From: Rhodocyclaceae bacterium
GTDB lineage: Bacteria; Pseudomonadota; Gammaproteobacteria; Burkholderiales; Rhodocyclaceae
Assembly (NCBI GenBank): GCA_013388985.1
Contig: JACAEF010000052.1
Span: 1-64,000 of the forward strand
Direction of reading: 5' to 3'
Length of the DNA: 64,000 bases
Shown one piece after another: positions 55,000-64,000 of the stretch. Position 1 is the first letter of the stretch, and each line of letters opens with the position of its first letter. The translations under genes and the position numbers were made by a program. A model generated the notes under the pieces. That model was not told where the DNA came from and made no database searches. It saw only the letters and a program-made list of their open reading frames with translations.

Positions 55000-56325
55000 T
55001 TACAACTCGTTGCCGGGCTTGGTTTTTTCGATGACGCCGGTGGCGGCGCCGCGGGCGAATTGCAATTCGATCCGTTCTCCCGGCGCAAGTCGGGCGGCAT
55101 CCCGCACGATGGCCCCATCGGCGTCACGCACGATGCTATAGCCGCGCTGCAGCGTGGCGAGTGGTGACAGGCCGGCCAAGGCCCCCTGGCAGTGGGAAAG
55201 ACTGCGTTGGCAGCGCATCACCCGGTCGTGTATCGCCTGGCGCAGGCGGTGTTCGAGGGGGGTGAGCCGCCCTCGTTGGGCAAGGCGCCGCTCGATCGCG
55301 GCCTGCAGGCGATGGTCGAGCGATTCCATCCGCTGGCGTCCGGCGGCGAGCCGCTGGGCGGGGTGAACGAGCCGCAGCGCGAGCCGGTCGAGTGCCTGCA
55401 TGCGGCTTTCGAGCGCCGTCTGCAGCGTGCGCCGCAGGATAGCGGCGAGACTGGTGAGCTCGGTGGCGGCGGCATGCCAGCCGGCGCTCGCCAGCTCGGC
55501 GGCCGCGGTGGGCGTCGCCGCGCGCAGGTCGGCGACGAGATCGGCGAGGGTCGTATCGGTCTCGTGACCGATGCCGGCGATCGTCGGCATCGGCGCGGTG
55601 GCGATCCGGCGTGCCACGGCTTCGTCGTTGAAAGCCCACAGGTCTTCGAGGCTGCCGCCGCCGCGTACGATCAGCAGCACGTCGCATTCGGCGCGCGCAT
55701 AGGCGCGGTCGAGTGCGGCGACGAGAGAGGGCGGCGCATCGGCGCCCTGGACGAGGGCCGGGTAGACGATCAGCTCGACATGCGGCGCCCGCCGCTCGAG
55801 AGCGGCGATCACGTCCGATAGCGCTGCCGCCTGCGTCGAGGTGACGATGCCGATCCGGCGTGGGTAACGTGGCAGCGGGCGCTTCCGGGCGGCATCGAGC
55901 AGCCCTTCGCGGCCGAGCTTGTCGCGCAGTTGCAGGAACATTTCATAGAGCCGGCCCAGTCCGGCGCGACGCAGAGCTTCGACGTTGAGCTGGAAGTCGC
56001 CGCGCGCCTCGTAGAGCGTGACGAGCGCCTGCGCTTCGACCTGCTGGCCGTTTTCGAGCCGCCAGGGCAGAAGCTGGGCGCGCGAGCGGAACATCACGCA
56101 GCGCACCTGCGCCTGTGCATCCTTCAAAGAGAAATACAAATGGCCAGAGGCGGCGCGGGTGAGGTTGGAAATCTCGCCGCTCACCCACAGAAGGGGAAAG
56201 CGCTGTTCGAGCAGCTGACGGGCGGCGCGGTTCAGTTCGCTGACGGTGAAGATTTCTGTGCTCAAGGGAGGCGAAAAGGGCTCAAAATGGCGGGCGGATG
56301 CGGGGGTGAATACTACCTCATCCAC
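55000..56325 (-). CDS. xseA: exodeoxyribonuclease VII large subunit
   Basis: [28 protein letters not shown]...[15 protein letters not shown]. Confidence 0.96.
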   Translation of the reverse strand: MDEVVFTPASARHFEPFSPPLSTEIFTVSELNRAARQLLEQRFPLLWVSGEISNLTRAASGHLYFSLKDAQAQVRCVMFRSRAQLLPWRLENGQQVEAQALVTLYEARGDFQLNVEALRRAGLGRLYEMFLQLRDKLGREGLLDAARKRPLPRYPRRIGIVTSTQAAALSDVIAALERRAPHVELIVYPALVQGADAPPSLVAALDRAYARAECDVLLIVRGGGSLEDLWAFNDEAVARRIATAPMPTIAGIGHETDTTLADLVADLRAATPTAAAELASAGWHAAATELTSLAAILRRTLQTALESRMQALDRLALRLVHPAQRLAAGRQRMESLDHRLQAAIERRLAQRGRLTPLEHRLRQAIHDRVMRCQRSLSHCQGALAGLSPLATLQRGYSIVRDADGAIVRDAARLAPGERIELQFARGAATGVIEKTKPGNEL

Positions 56326-56601
56326 AATCCCGGTCCCTGATCGAGTAGGCCTTCGAAATATAACCGGAAACCTGCCGAAACTACGGTTTCTGCGTGTAAC
56401 ATTCTGAAAAATAAGGGACTTTATTTTGAGCAGTTTTGCGACGAAGTAACAAAAGTCCTTTCCCGATGGTCACTTAGGCACTTCATGCGCAAGAGACTCA
56501 CAAAGTTATCCACAAAATTTGGGGATAATTCCGAATCGCGGCCATTTTCGGGTGCTTTTCCTCCCGATGCCGGGTCTTCGTTTCTGCTTCGCTGTTGAAC
56601 G

Positions 56602-58578
56602 ATGGATCTGGTTCCGCTCGAAATTCCTGCGCTGCTCGGCCTGTTCCGCGAGACCCTCGACAGCAGCCTGGTCGAGCGCGGCATGGCCGAGGGGCTCGGC
56701 CTCCTGGGAAATGCGGATGCCTTCTGGCAGGCCGTCGAGATGGCGGAATTGCAGCGCATGGCCCAAGGCGGCAATCCACACGCCCAGGCGGAGCTGGCCT
56801 GGCGTTGTGCCGTCGGCGCGGGTATTACCCCCTCCGCAGAGGATGCGGTGCGCTGGGCGTCGAGTAGCGCCGAGCAGCATTGCGCCGCCGGGGAAGCCGT
56901 GCTCGGCTGGCTGCTCTATCGAGGCATCGGCCTGCCGCGTGATTTTCGCGAGGCAGCGCGCCTGTTCGAGCAGGCGGCCCGGCAACGGGATGGCCGCGGC
57001 CAGACCTGGCTCGCCCTCTGCCTGCTGCGGGGGCATGGCGTCGCGGCCGACGAAGAGCGTGGTCTCCGGTTGCTCCGCGAGGCGGCGCAATCCGGCAACC
57101 GCGATGCGCAATACTGGCTGGGGCGGTTTTCATATACCGGCGAGCACCTGCCCGCCGATCCCGCCACGGCCGTGGAATGGTTGCAGCGGGCCAGCCTGCA
57201 GGGGCATTTCGAGGCCCACGATCTGCTTGCCCGCTGCCTCTTCTTCGGACGCGGCGTTGCGCAGGATCGCGCCGCAGCGGTGCGGCTGTGGGAGAAAGCC
57301 GCGGCGGCGCAGGTGCCGACGGCGATGTTCAGCCTCGGCCTCTGCCTTTATGCCGGAGAAGGGACGTCGGTCGACTACCCCCAGGCCGTCCGTTGGCTGC
57401 GGGCGGCGGCGCGCCAAGGCGTGGTCGAGGCGATGACCCTGCTCGGCCAGTGCGCCACCTTCGGCTTCGGTCTCGCGCCCGATCCCGAAGTCGGCCTCTC
57501 ATGGTATCGCCGCGCCGCCGCGCTGGGCAGCCGCGAAGCGCAATACGAACTCGGCGAAGCCTATGCTACCGGCCGTGGGTCGCTGGAGCGCGATCTGGCG
57601 CAAGCCGTGCATTGGTGGCGCGAAGCGGCTGCGCGTGGCCATGCGCGCGCGCAGCTCAAGCTCGGCCATTGCCACCGCTGGGGGGAGGGCGTCGAGGAAA
57701 ACAAGACGCTGGCGCTCGCCTGGTACCGGCGAGCCGCGGCCGGTGGCGAGGCGAGTGCCCACGTCTGGCTCGGGGAATGTCATGAGCATGGCGAAGGCGT
57801 GCCCCGTGATGCGGTCGAGGCGCGCCGCCACTATCACGCCGCGGCGGATGCCGGGCTCGCGCACGGCCAGGCCGAACTGGGCCGCTGCCTGCTTTACGGC
57901 ATCGGTGGCCAGGCCGATGTCGCGCGCGGCGAGGCCCTGCTGCGCGAGGCGGCCGAGCATGGCTGGCAGCCGGCGCTGGACGAGCTGATGCGTTACTGGT
58001 TCAACGAGGGCGAACGGCATTTCCACGGCCGCGGCACGATCGCCGATGCCGCCCGGGCGCGCGAGTGTTACCGCAAGGCCGGCGAGCTCGGCCACCGGCG
58101 CGCCGCCTGGATGCTGGCCGAATGCCTGCGCCACGGCCTCGGCGGCCCTGCCGACGTCGTGCAGGCGGTGACCTGGTACCGCCGCGCGGCGACGCTTTTC
58201 GATGCCAAGCTGGCGCTGGCCGATCTCTATTACCACGGTGAGGGCGTGGCGCAGAATTACCGCGAAGCCTTCCGCTGGTTCGCGCAGGCCGCCGAGCAGC
58301 AGGAGGATGCCTATGCGCTCTACAGCCTCGGCTTCATGCTGCTCCACGGCCAGGGGGTGCGCCGCGATACGCGTCTGGCCTTGCGGCGGCTGCGTCGCGC
58401 GGCGCTGCTCGGCGAGCCGAACGCGCAGTACGAGCTCGGCTGCGCCTGGTATCGCGGGGTGGGCGGTGCAAAAAATCCGAAGCTGGCGATGAAATGGCTG
58501 CGCATGGCCGCCGCCCACGGCCACGAGGCGGCGCGCGCGTTCCTCGAAAGGATCGGGGAGGGCAAGAAGCTCAACTGA
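56602..58578 (+). CDS. Sel1/TPR-repeat protein, 658 aa
   Basis: Many A..WYRRAA..G...A...LG.CY..G.GV repeats. Confidence 0.92.
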   Translation: MDLVPLEIPALLGLFRETLDSSLVERGMAEGLGLLGNADAFWQAVEMAELQRMAQGGNPHAQAELAWRCAVGAGITPSAEDAVRWASSSAEQHCAAGEAVLGWLLYRGIGLPRDFREAARLFEQAARQRDGRGQTWLALCLLRGHGVAADEERGLRLLREAAQSGNRDAQYWLGRFSYTGEHLPADPATAVEWLQRASLQGHFEAHDLLARCLFFGRGVAQDRAAAVRLWEKAAAAQVPTAMFSLGLCLYAGEGTSVDYPQAVRWLRAAARQGVVEAMTLLGQCATFGFGLAPDPEVGLSWYRRAAALGSREAQYELGEAYATGRGSLERDLAQAVHWWREAAARGHARAQLKLGHCHRWGEGVEENKTLALAWYRRAAAGGEASAHVWLGECHEHGEGVPRDAVEARRHYHAAADAGLAHGQAELGRCLLYGIGGQADVARGEALLREAAEHGWQPALDELMRYWFNEGERHFHGRGTIADAARARECYRKAGELGHRRAAWMLAECLRHGLGGPADVVQAVTWYRRAATLFDAKLALADLYYHGEGVAQNYREAFRWFAQAAEQQEDAYALYSLGFMLLHGQGVRRDTRLALRRLRRAALLGEPNAQYELGCAWYRGVGGAKNPKLAMKWLRMAAAHGHEAARAFLERIGEGKKLN

Positions 58579-59878
58579 CCGGTAGGACGATGCGCGCGGC
58601 CAACCCTCCGCCCTCGCGCGGCTTGAGTTCCAGCCGTCCGCGATGGGCACGGGCGATGCGCTCGACGATCGCCAGCCCCAGGCCTGCACCGCCGGCGTTG
58701 GAGCGCGCGGTCTCGCCGCGGGTGAAGGGCTGCTTGAGGCGCTCGGCATCCTCCGGGGCGATGCCGGGCCCGCGGTCGAGCACCGCGATGACGAGATCGC
58801 CGCCTTCGCGGGAGAGAGTCAGCTCGACCGGTGCGGCCTGGCCGCCATGGCGCAGCGCGTTTTCGACCAGATTGACGATTGCGCGGCGCAAGGGCTCGCG
58901 ATGCGCCGGCAGCGAAAATTCGGCGCTGGCGGGACGGCACTGCACCTTCTCGCCATAGCGCGCGGCGATTTCGGCGAGCAAGGCGGCGAGATCGGTGGGC
59001 TGCGGGAGCTGACCGTCGATCGCCTGCGGACGCGCGAAGTCGAGGAACTGGCCGATGGTGCGGTCCATCTCGGCGATGTCGGCTTCCATCGCGGCGCGCG
59101 CTTCCGGTTCGGCGACCGAAAGCTCGATGTCCATGCGCAGGCGGGTCAGCGGGGTGCGCAGGTCGTGCGAGATGCCGGCGAGCAGAAGGCGGCGATCTTC
59201 CTCGAGCTGCTTGAGGTTCTGGCTCATCTGGTTGAAGGCGTGGGTCACGGCGATGAGTTCGTCCGGACCTCTTTCGGGTAGGGGCGGCGGCGTCTCGCCG
59301 CGGCCGAGCTGGCGCGCGGCGCCCTCGAGCGCCTTGAGCGGCCGGGCGAGGCGCAGCACGATCAGCCAGGCGCCCGCCAGCGCCAGCAGCAGCACGAGGG
59401 CGCCCCAGCCGAGCCAGTGCAGCGGGAAGCGGCGTTCGAGGCGTTCACGCGGCAGCGCGAGCCAGAAGTCGCCCTCTTCGCCGGGAAAGAGGCTGAAACT
59501 GACGAACAGGCCCGGTTCGCCGTTGAGCTCGAAGGCGAGCCGCGTCTCGGGGCCGAGCCGTTCGCGCAGATCGTGTTCGAGATGCCGGGTGAGGGCAGTG
59601 GGCGGCGGGGGGACGATATGGTCGCCGGCCTCTGCCGGATAGACGTGCACGCCCTCGATGTCGGAGAGCTCGGCGAGCAGGTCGATGCGCCGTTCCGGCC
59701 GCGCGGCCAGCAAGGCGGTGCGCGTGAGGTTGCTGATGCTGACGATGGTCTGTGCCAGCGCATGGGCGCGCGGCTCGACCTCGGCCTGGCGGAAGATCGC
59801 CAGCCACGCGGCCACCGCCGTGAGCATCAGCGTGGCGATCAGCAGGAAGGCGCGCCAGAGCAGGCTATGAGGCAGCAA
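58571..59878 (-). CDS. envZ: EnvZ-type sensor histidine kinase
   Basis: HAMP; GISHDLRTPLTRLRMDIEL; N/G boxes; start uncertain (possible TTG). Confidence 0.88.
   Translation of the reverse strand: MLPHSLLWRAFLLIATLMLTAVAAWLAIFRQAEVEPRAHALAQTIVSISNLTRTALLAARPERRIDLLAELSDIEGVHVYPAEAGDHIVPPPPTALTRHLEHDLRERLGPETRLAFELNGEPGLFVSFSLFPGEEGDFWLALPRERLERRFPLHWLGWGALVLLLALAGAWLIVLRLARPLKALEGAARQLGRGETPPPLPERGPDELIAVTHAFNQMSQNLKQLEEDRRLLLAGISHDLRTPLTRLRMDIELSVAEPEARAAMEADIAEMDRTIGQFLDFARPQAIDGQLPQPTDLAALLAEIAARYGEKVQCRPASAEFSLPAHREPLRRAIVNLVENALRHGGQAAPVELTLSREGGDLVIAVLDRGPGIAPEDAERLKQPFTRGETARSNAGGAGLGLAIVERIARAHRGRLELKPREGGGLAARIVLPVS
58915..58940 (-). repeat. dispersed repeat copy inside envZ
   Basis: AAAATTCGGCGCTGGCGGGACGGCAC; encodes CRPASAEF. 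Confidence 0.9.
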
Positions 59879-60620
59879 GCGTCTTTTCTTGACCGTCAGG
59901 GACGAACACATAGCCGAAGCCCCACACGGTCTGGATGTGGCGTGGCTTGGCCGGGTCTTCCTCGACGAGCTTGCGAAGGCGCGAGATCTGCACGTCGATG
60001 GCGCGGTCGAACACGCCATGCTCGCGGCCGCGCGCCAGCTCCATCAGCTTGTCGCGCGAGAGAGGCTGGCGCGGGTGCTTGAGCAAGACCGCAAGCAGGC
60101 CGAATTCGCCGGTGGTGAGCATCGTCGTGGTCTCGCCGCGTTTCAGCTCGCGCGTGGCGAGATTGACTTCGACCGTGCCGAAGCGGACGATTTCCGGCAT
60201 CGGCGCCGGCGCTCCCGCCGGTGTCATGGTGGCGCGCCGGCGCAGGATGGCGTGGATGCGGGCGACCAGCTCGCGCGGATTGAAGGGTTTGGGCAGATAA
60301 TCGTCGGCACCGAGCTCCAGGCCGACGATGCGGTCGATGTCGTCGCCCTTCGCGGTGAGCATCAGGATCGCGATGTCGTTCTGCGTCCCGCCATTGCCGC
60401 GGAGGCGGCGGCAGATCGACAGGCCGTCCTCGCCGGGCAGCATCAGGTCGAGCACGATCAGGTCATACAGCTCGCGCTCCAGCGCGCGGTCCATGCCGGC
60501 CGCGTCCGCGACGGCCTTGACCGTGAAGCCCTGGTCGGCGAGATAGCGCTCGAGCTGGCTGCGCAGCCGCAAGTCGTCGTCGACGACGAGAAGTTTCGGT
60601 TTGCGGGTCTCGGTATTCAT
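59865..60620 (-). CDS. ompR: OmpR-type response regulator
   Basis: KLLVVDDDLRLRSQLERYL...LMLPGEDGLSICR...VWGFGYVFVPDG; start trimmed. Confidence 0.93.
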   Translation of the reverse strand: MNTETRKPKLLVVDDDLRLRSQLERYLADQGFTVKAVADAAGMDRALERELYDLIVLDLMLPGEDGLSICRRLRGNGGTQNDIAILMLTAKGDDIDRIVGLELGADDYLPKPFNPRELVARIHAILRRRATMTPAGAPAPMPEIVRFGTVEVNLATRELKRGETTTMLTTGEFGLLAVLLKHPRQPLSRDKLMELARGREHGVFDRAIDVQISRLRKLVEEDPAKPRHIQTVWGFGYVFVPDGQEKTLAAS

Positions 60621-60745
60621 CAGGCGCAAGGATACCGCCGAATCCCGGCCGGAATCATTGCCGGATGTTACGTGGCCCGTCTCTGGCAACGGCTTGTTAC
60701 AAAGGGGTGTTCGCCCTCATCGGTCGACCCCCTACAATGATCGTC

Positions 60746-61039
60746 ATGAAAAACCTCGCTCATGTTCTCATCCTGCTGGGCTGCGCGGCGGGCACGACCG
60801 CCGCGCTGGCGCAGGCTGCGCCGCCGCCACCGCCTCAACCGGCACCCTACGAGGTGCCGCGCGGCCCGTGGCGCGACCTGGCGCCGGAACAGCGCGAGCG
60901 TTGGCGCGAATGGCATGACGAGCGGCGTCAAGAGCGGCGCGATGCCTGGCGTGAGATGAGCCCCGAAGAGCGTCATCAATTACGGCGCGACATCCGCGAT
61001 GCCGGCAAGTTCTACCGGCGGGGTCCGCGGCACGACTGA
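60746..61039 (+). CDS. small exported Arg/Glu-rich protein (DUF3106-like)
   Basis: Signal peptide; LAPEQRERWREW...MSPEERHQLRRDI. Confidence 0.65.
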   Translation: MKNLAHVLILLGCAAGTTAALAQAAPPPPPQPAPYEVPRGPWRDLAPEQRERWREWHDERRQERRDAWREMSPEERHQLRRDIRDAGKFYRRGPRHD

Positions 61040-61147
61040 AAATCCTCCTTGACTTCCCGGGCTGCTGTGCTTTGCTGAAAACATAGTAAAAGAGTCGGGT
61101 AATACCCGGCCCATTCCGATGTCTCAACCCGAACCAAGGAGACTGCC

Positions 61148-61513
61148 ATGTACGACATCAACAAGTTCATCGCCAATCCCGGGCTCTTCAAACACGATGC
61201 GGAAGGCTTTCTCGCCGAGCTGCCGCACTGGTCGCCGCGGGTCGCCGGCCAGCTCGCCGAGGAAGAGGGCTTGCTGCTGACCGATGCCCATTGGGATGTC
61301 ATCTACCGCCTGCGCGAGAAATACCGCACCATGGGGCCCGAATGGACGGCGCGCGAAGTGACCCGGGCGCTCGAAGAGGATTTCGCCACCCTCGGCGGAA
61401 GGCGCCATCTGTACGAACTCTTCCCGGGTGGGCCGCTGGCCCAGGGCTGCAAGCTGGCCGGCCTGCCACTGCCGCAAGGCACGCGCGATCCGTCGTTCGG
61501 CAGCGTGCATTGA
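61148..61513 (+). CDS. DsrC/TusE-family sulfur relay protein
   Basis: DAEGFLAELPHWSPRVAGQLAEEEGLLLTDAHWDVIYRLREKY...LYELFPGGPLAQGCKLAGLPLPQG. Confidence 0.88.
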   Translation: MYDINKFIANPGLFKHDAEGFLAELPHWSPRVAGQLAEEEGLLLTDAHWDVIYRLREKYRTMGPEWTAREVTRALEEDFATLGGRRHLYELFPGGPLAQGCKLAGLPLPQGTRDPSFGSVH

Positions 61514-61515
61514 AA

Positions 61516-62298
61516 TCAGCCGACGTCCCAGTCGTGGGCGTGTAAGTGGGCGTGTGTCGCGCCGCCATGCCGGTGGCGATGGCGGTGCGCGAGACGGGCC
61601 TCTTCGAGGAGCGCGAGGTTGGCGAGCGCGGCGTCGACCGGGCCGTCGTAGAGAAGCCGCCCGCCCTCGCCCATCACCAGGCAGCGGCTGCCCAGTTCCG
61701 CGGCGAGCGAAAGATTGTGCGTGGCCGCGACCACGGTCGTGTCCGCCTCGAGCAGCGTGTCGATCAGCCAGCCGACGGTGGCGGGGTCGAGGCTCGCCGA
61801 AGGCTCGTCGAGCAGCAGCAGTTGCGGTTCGATCGCCAGTACGCAGGCTAAGGCGACCTTCTGCTTTTCGCCGCCGGAGAGCAGAAAGGGCGGCTGGTCG
61901 AGCCGGGGAACGAGACCGAACGCCGCCGCCCAGCGCTCGGCACATGCGTCGGGTTCCGGCAGCGCCAGCTGCCGCGGGCCGTAGGCGATCTCCTCGCGCA
62001 CCGTCGGGTTGAACAGCATCGCCTCCGGGTGCTGGAAGAGCAGTGCGCATTCCTGGCGGAAGCGGCGGGCGAAGTGCCGGTCCGCCAGCGCCGACTTCGC
62101 CAGCGGTTCGCCGCGATAGCGGATCGTGCCGGCTTGTGGAAAGACGAGGCCGTTCATCAGCTTGAGCAGCGTCGACTTGCCGCAGCCGTTGGCGCCGAGG
62201 ATGACGGCTTTGTCGCCTTGCCGAATCTTCAGCGACAGGCCGTCGATCACCGGCTTGTCCTCTTCCCAGCCGAAGCGGATGCGATCGAGCTCGATCAT
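61516..62298 (-). CDS. cbiO: ECF-type cobalt/nickel transporter ATPase
   Basis: LGANGCGKSTLLKLMNGL, LLSGGEKQKVALA; His-rich C-terminus; start trimmed. Confidence 0.93.
   Translation of the reverse strand: MIELDRIRFGWEEDKPVIDGLSLKIRQGDKAVILGANGCGKSTLLKLMNGLVFPQAGTIRYRGEPLAKSALADRHFARRFRQECALLFQHPEAMLFNPTVREEIAYGPRQLALPEPDACAERWAAAFGLVPRLDQPPFLLSGGEKQKVALACVLAIEPQLLLLDEPSASLDPATVGWLIDTLLEADTTVVAATHNLSLAAELGSRCLVMGEGGRLLYDGPVDAALANLALLEEARLAHRHRHRHGGATHAHLHAHDWDVG
62074..62097 (+). repeat. possible dispersed repeat copy inside cbiO (opposite orientation)
   Basis: GTGCCGGTCCGCCAGCGCCGACTT (22/24 to core). Confidence 0.5.
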
Positions 62299-62855
62299 CG
62301 CTCGAAAGCGCCGCGCGAACGCATCGCCAGCGCGACTTCGGTCGATTGCGCCTGAGCCTTGTCGAGCAGGGCCATGGCCTGCGCGGCGGCATGGTGGCGG
62401 CGGTCGCCCAGGCGCGGACGGCAGGGGGTACGGCTGGCGAAGGCCAGCCGGAAATCGCGGATCAGTCGCTCGAACGCACGCGCCTGGCCGAGGGCCAGCG
62501 CGGCGACCAGCGTCGCCGTCGGCCAAGCCTGCAAGGCTTTGAGCAGATTCACGCGCGCGACGCACCAAAAGCCCAGATAGGCCATCAGCAGCACGCGCAG
62601 GTTGGCGGTGAGCAGCCAGCCGGTATCGAGCGCGCCGCGCCACAGTCCGACGATGACGACGCCGAGGCTCGCCGTCAGGTTGAAGGCGAGGATCGCCAGC
62701 AGGCTTTTCTTCAGGAGGCGCCAGCGCCCGGTTCCCGCCAGCGCGATGGCGAGGGCGAGCCCCGCGCCCAGCCACGCCGGATCGTGGATGAAAGTCGGCG
62801 CTGGCAGCACGGCAAGGTAGAGGAGAAGTGTCTGACGGGAAGTCACGGAAGCCAT
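62295..62855 (-). CDS. cbiQ: CbiQ-type transmembrane component
   Basis: Multi-TM; AMRSRGAF C-terminal motif; ATGA overlap with cbiO; start trimmed. Confidence 0.85.
   Translation of the reverse strand: MASVTSRQTLLLYLAVLPAPTFIHDPAWLGAGLALAIALAGTGRWRLLKKSLLAILAFNLTASLGVVIVGLWRGALDTGWLLTANLRVLLMAYLGFWCVARVNLLKALQAWPTATLVAALALGQARAFERLIRDFRLAFASRTPCRPRLGDRRHHAAAQAMALLDKAQAQSTEVALAMRSRGAFER
62791..62814 (-). repeat. dispersed repeat copy inside cbiQ
   Basis: AAAGTCGGCGCTGGCAGCACGGCA; encodes AVLPAPTF. Confidence 0.65.
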
Positions 62856-63484
62856 TTTCGCGCTTTTGCGTAGCGCCAGACGGCCAGCGTCAGCGCTGCC
62901 TCGCCCAGGCCGATCAGCGCATGCGGGATCAAGAGCGCCGGCAGCGTGATCTCGATGCCGAAAGGGAAGAACAGCGGCGCGCCGTCCGGCCGCTGCGCGA
63001 TCAGTGGCTGGATGCCGAGCACCAGCGCGATCAGCGCGGCGGAGACCATCACCGCCAGCCAGGCGGCGAGGGCGACGGCGAGACTTTCGTTGAGCGGCCG
63101 CAGCAGCTTGAAGGCGAGGATGGCCGTCGCGCTGCCGGCCAGGCCCATCGCCAGGGCATTGACCGGCAGCGCGGTGAGACCGCCGGCGCCGAACAGCAGG
63201 GCTTGCAGCAGCAGCACGCCCGAATAGGCGAGAAACGCCGTGCGCAGGCCGAACAGCAGCGCGAGGAGCGCGATTCCCAGCGCATGGCCGCTGGTGCCGC
63301 CGGGCAGGGGCAGCATCACCAGCCCCAGGCCGTAGGCGAGCGCGGTGGTCATCGCCAGCCGGGGGACCTGCGTCTCGTCCAACGTCGTCCTCAGTCCGCG
63401 CGCCGCCCAGCCCCACGCGCCGACGGCGATCGCCGCGGCGGGAAGATAGGTCTGCGGCGAGAGGAAGCCGTCGGGGATGTGCAT
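62843..63484 (-). CDS. cbiM: CbiM-type Co/Ni substrate-binding membrane component
   Basis: N-terminal MHIPDGFLSP motif, multi-TM; start trimmed. Confidence 0.92.
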   Translation of the reverse strand: MHIPDGFLSPQTYLPAAAIAVGAWGWAARGLRTTLDETQVPRLAMTTALAYGLGLVMLPLPGGTSGHALGIALLALLFGLRTAFLAYSGVLLLQALLFGAGGLTALPVNALAMGLAGSATAILAFKLLRPLNESLAVALAAWLAVMVSAALIALVLGIQPLIAQRPDGAPLFFPFGIEITLPALLIPHALIGLGEAALTLAVWRYAKARKWLP

Positions 63485-64000
63485 CAGAACAGCGTCGACA
63501 CGGAAAAGATCAGCCGGTATTTTTCCTTGCCCTCGGCGCCTTGCTGGGCGGCGGATTCGTTCAGTTTCGTCCACACGGCTTTCTTGATGCCGCAGGCAAA
63601 GCTCATGCCGCCCTTGTAAAGGCGCACGCCGGGCAGGAGATAGAGCACCTTGCCGCCGCTGGCCTCCGCCGGCACACCATTTTCGATGTCGCGGCCGAGG
63701 CGCAGATACTGCGCTTCGAGCACGCCATCGACGCGCAGGCGGCGTTCCGCATCGGCGAAGAGGCGCTGCGCCAGACTCAGGTTGAGACGGGTTTCGCCGC
63801 CGAACTTCATCGTGTTGCCATCGGCGTAGCGGTATTCCTGGAAGCGGATCGTCGAGGCTTCGAGGTTGAAGGTCGCATCGCGCGAGAGCTGCCGGGTCGC
63901 GGTGAAGCCGAGATTGAAGGAAGGCTTGCCGAAGCCGAGCGACTTGCCGGGGTCGATCGATCCGTCGGCGAGGCGATGGTTGGCATCGCCCGTCGGCAGC
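63484..64000 (-). CDS. C-terminal part of an outer-membrane beta-barrel-like protein
   Basis: Open reading frame to window end; alternating beta pattern, C-terminal SVSTLF; TGATG overlap with cbiM. Confidence 0.7.
   Translation of the reverse strand, partial: LPTGDANHRLADGSIDPGKSLGFGKPSFNLGFTATRQLSRDATFNLEASTIRFQEYRYADGNTMKFGGETRLNLSLAQRLFADAERRLRVDGVLEAQYLRLGRDIENGVPAEASGGKVLYLLPGVRLYKGGMSFACGIKKAVWTKLNESAAQQGAEGKEKYRLIFSVSTLF

Noticed and set aside
56602-58578. Sel1 repeat gene as novel repeat system
   Set aside because: Well-known Sel1/TPR family; only size is notable.
62074-62097. cbiO repeat copy as certain family member
   Set aside because: Matches 22/24 but lacks the pairing right arm and has opposite gene orientation; kept only at low confidence.

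Overview
GC-rich 64 kb chromosomal window that looks betaproteobacterial (Rhodocyclales-like by gene content; taxonomy is inference). Densely packed with mostly housekeeping genes (rsgA, orn, rho, trxA, panBC, folK, pcnB, hda, purM/purN, mutL, rsmB, radC, coaBC, dut, clpAS, icd/aceK, glyoxylate shunt, sodB, xseA, ompR/envZ). Energy and sulfur islands: fccB-like sulfide dehydrogenase + cytochromes + NapC, an orphan FeS/NrfD/multihaem module behind a perfect FNR-type box, a DsrC/TusE-like protein, and an ECF-type CbiMQO transporter. No rRNA, tRNA or CRISPR was recognised. Main non-standard observations: (1) a dispersed ~25-nt repeat, 5'-GTGCCGTCCCGCCAGCGCCGACTTT-3', with about 17 copies at 15 loci, both intergenic and in frame inside genes (pcnB, mutL, hda, envZ and others), often the left arm of a hairpin whose right arm varies; (2) a sigma-54 activator gene with TGACAG-N-CTGTCA palindromes at both ends, pointing to a divergent TDT transporter and to an empty intergenic region that may encode a sigma-54-dependent small RNA; (3) an in-frame amber codon in miaA; (4) a 151-bp MITE-like element with perfect 16-bp terminal inverted repeats; (5) an identical 17-bp palindromic operator upstream of isocitrate lyase and malate synthase. 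All calls come from reading the sequence and supplied ORFs; no database search was run.
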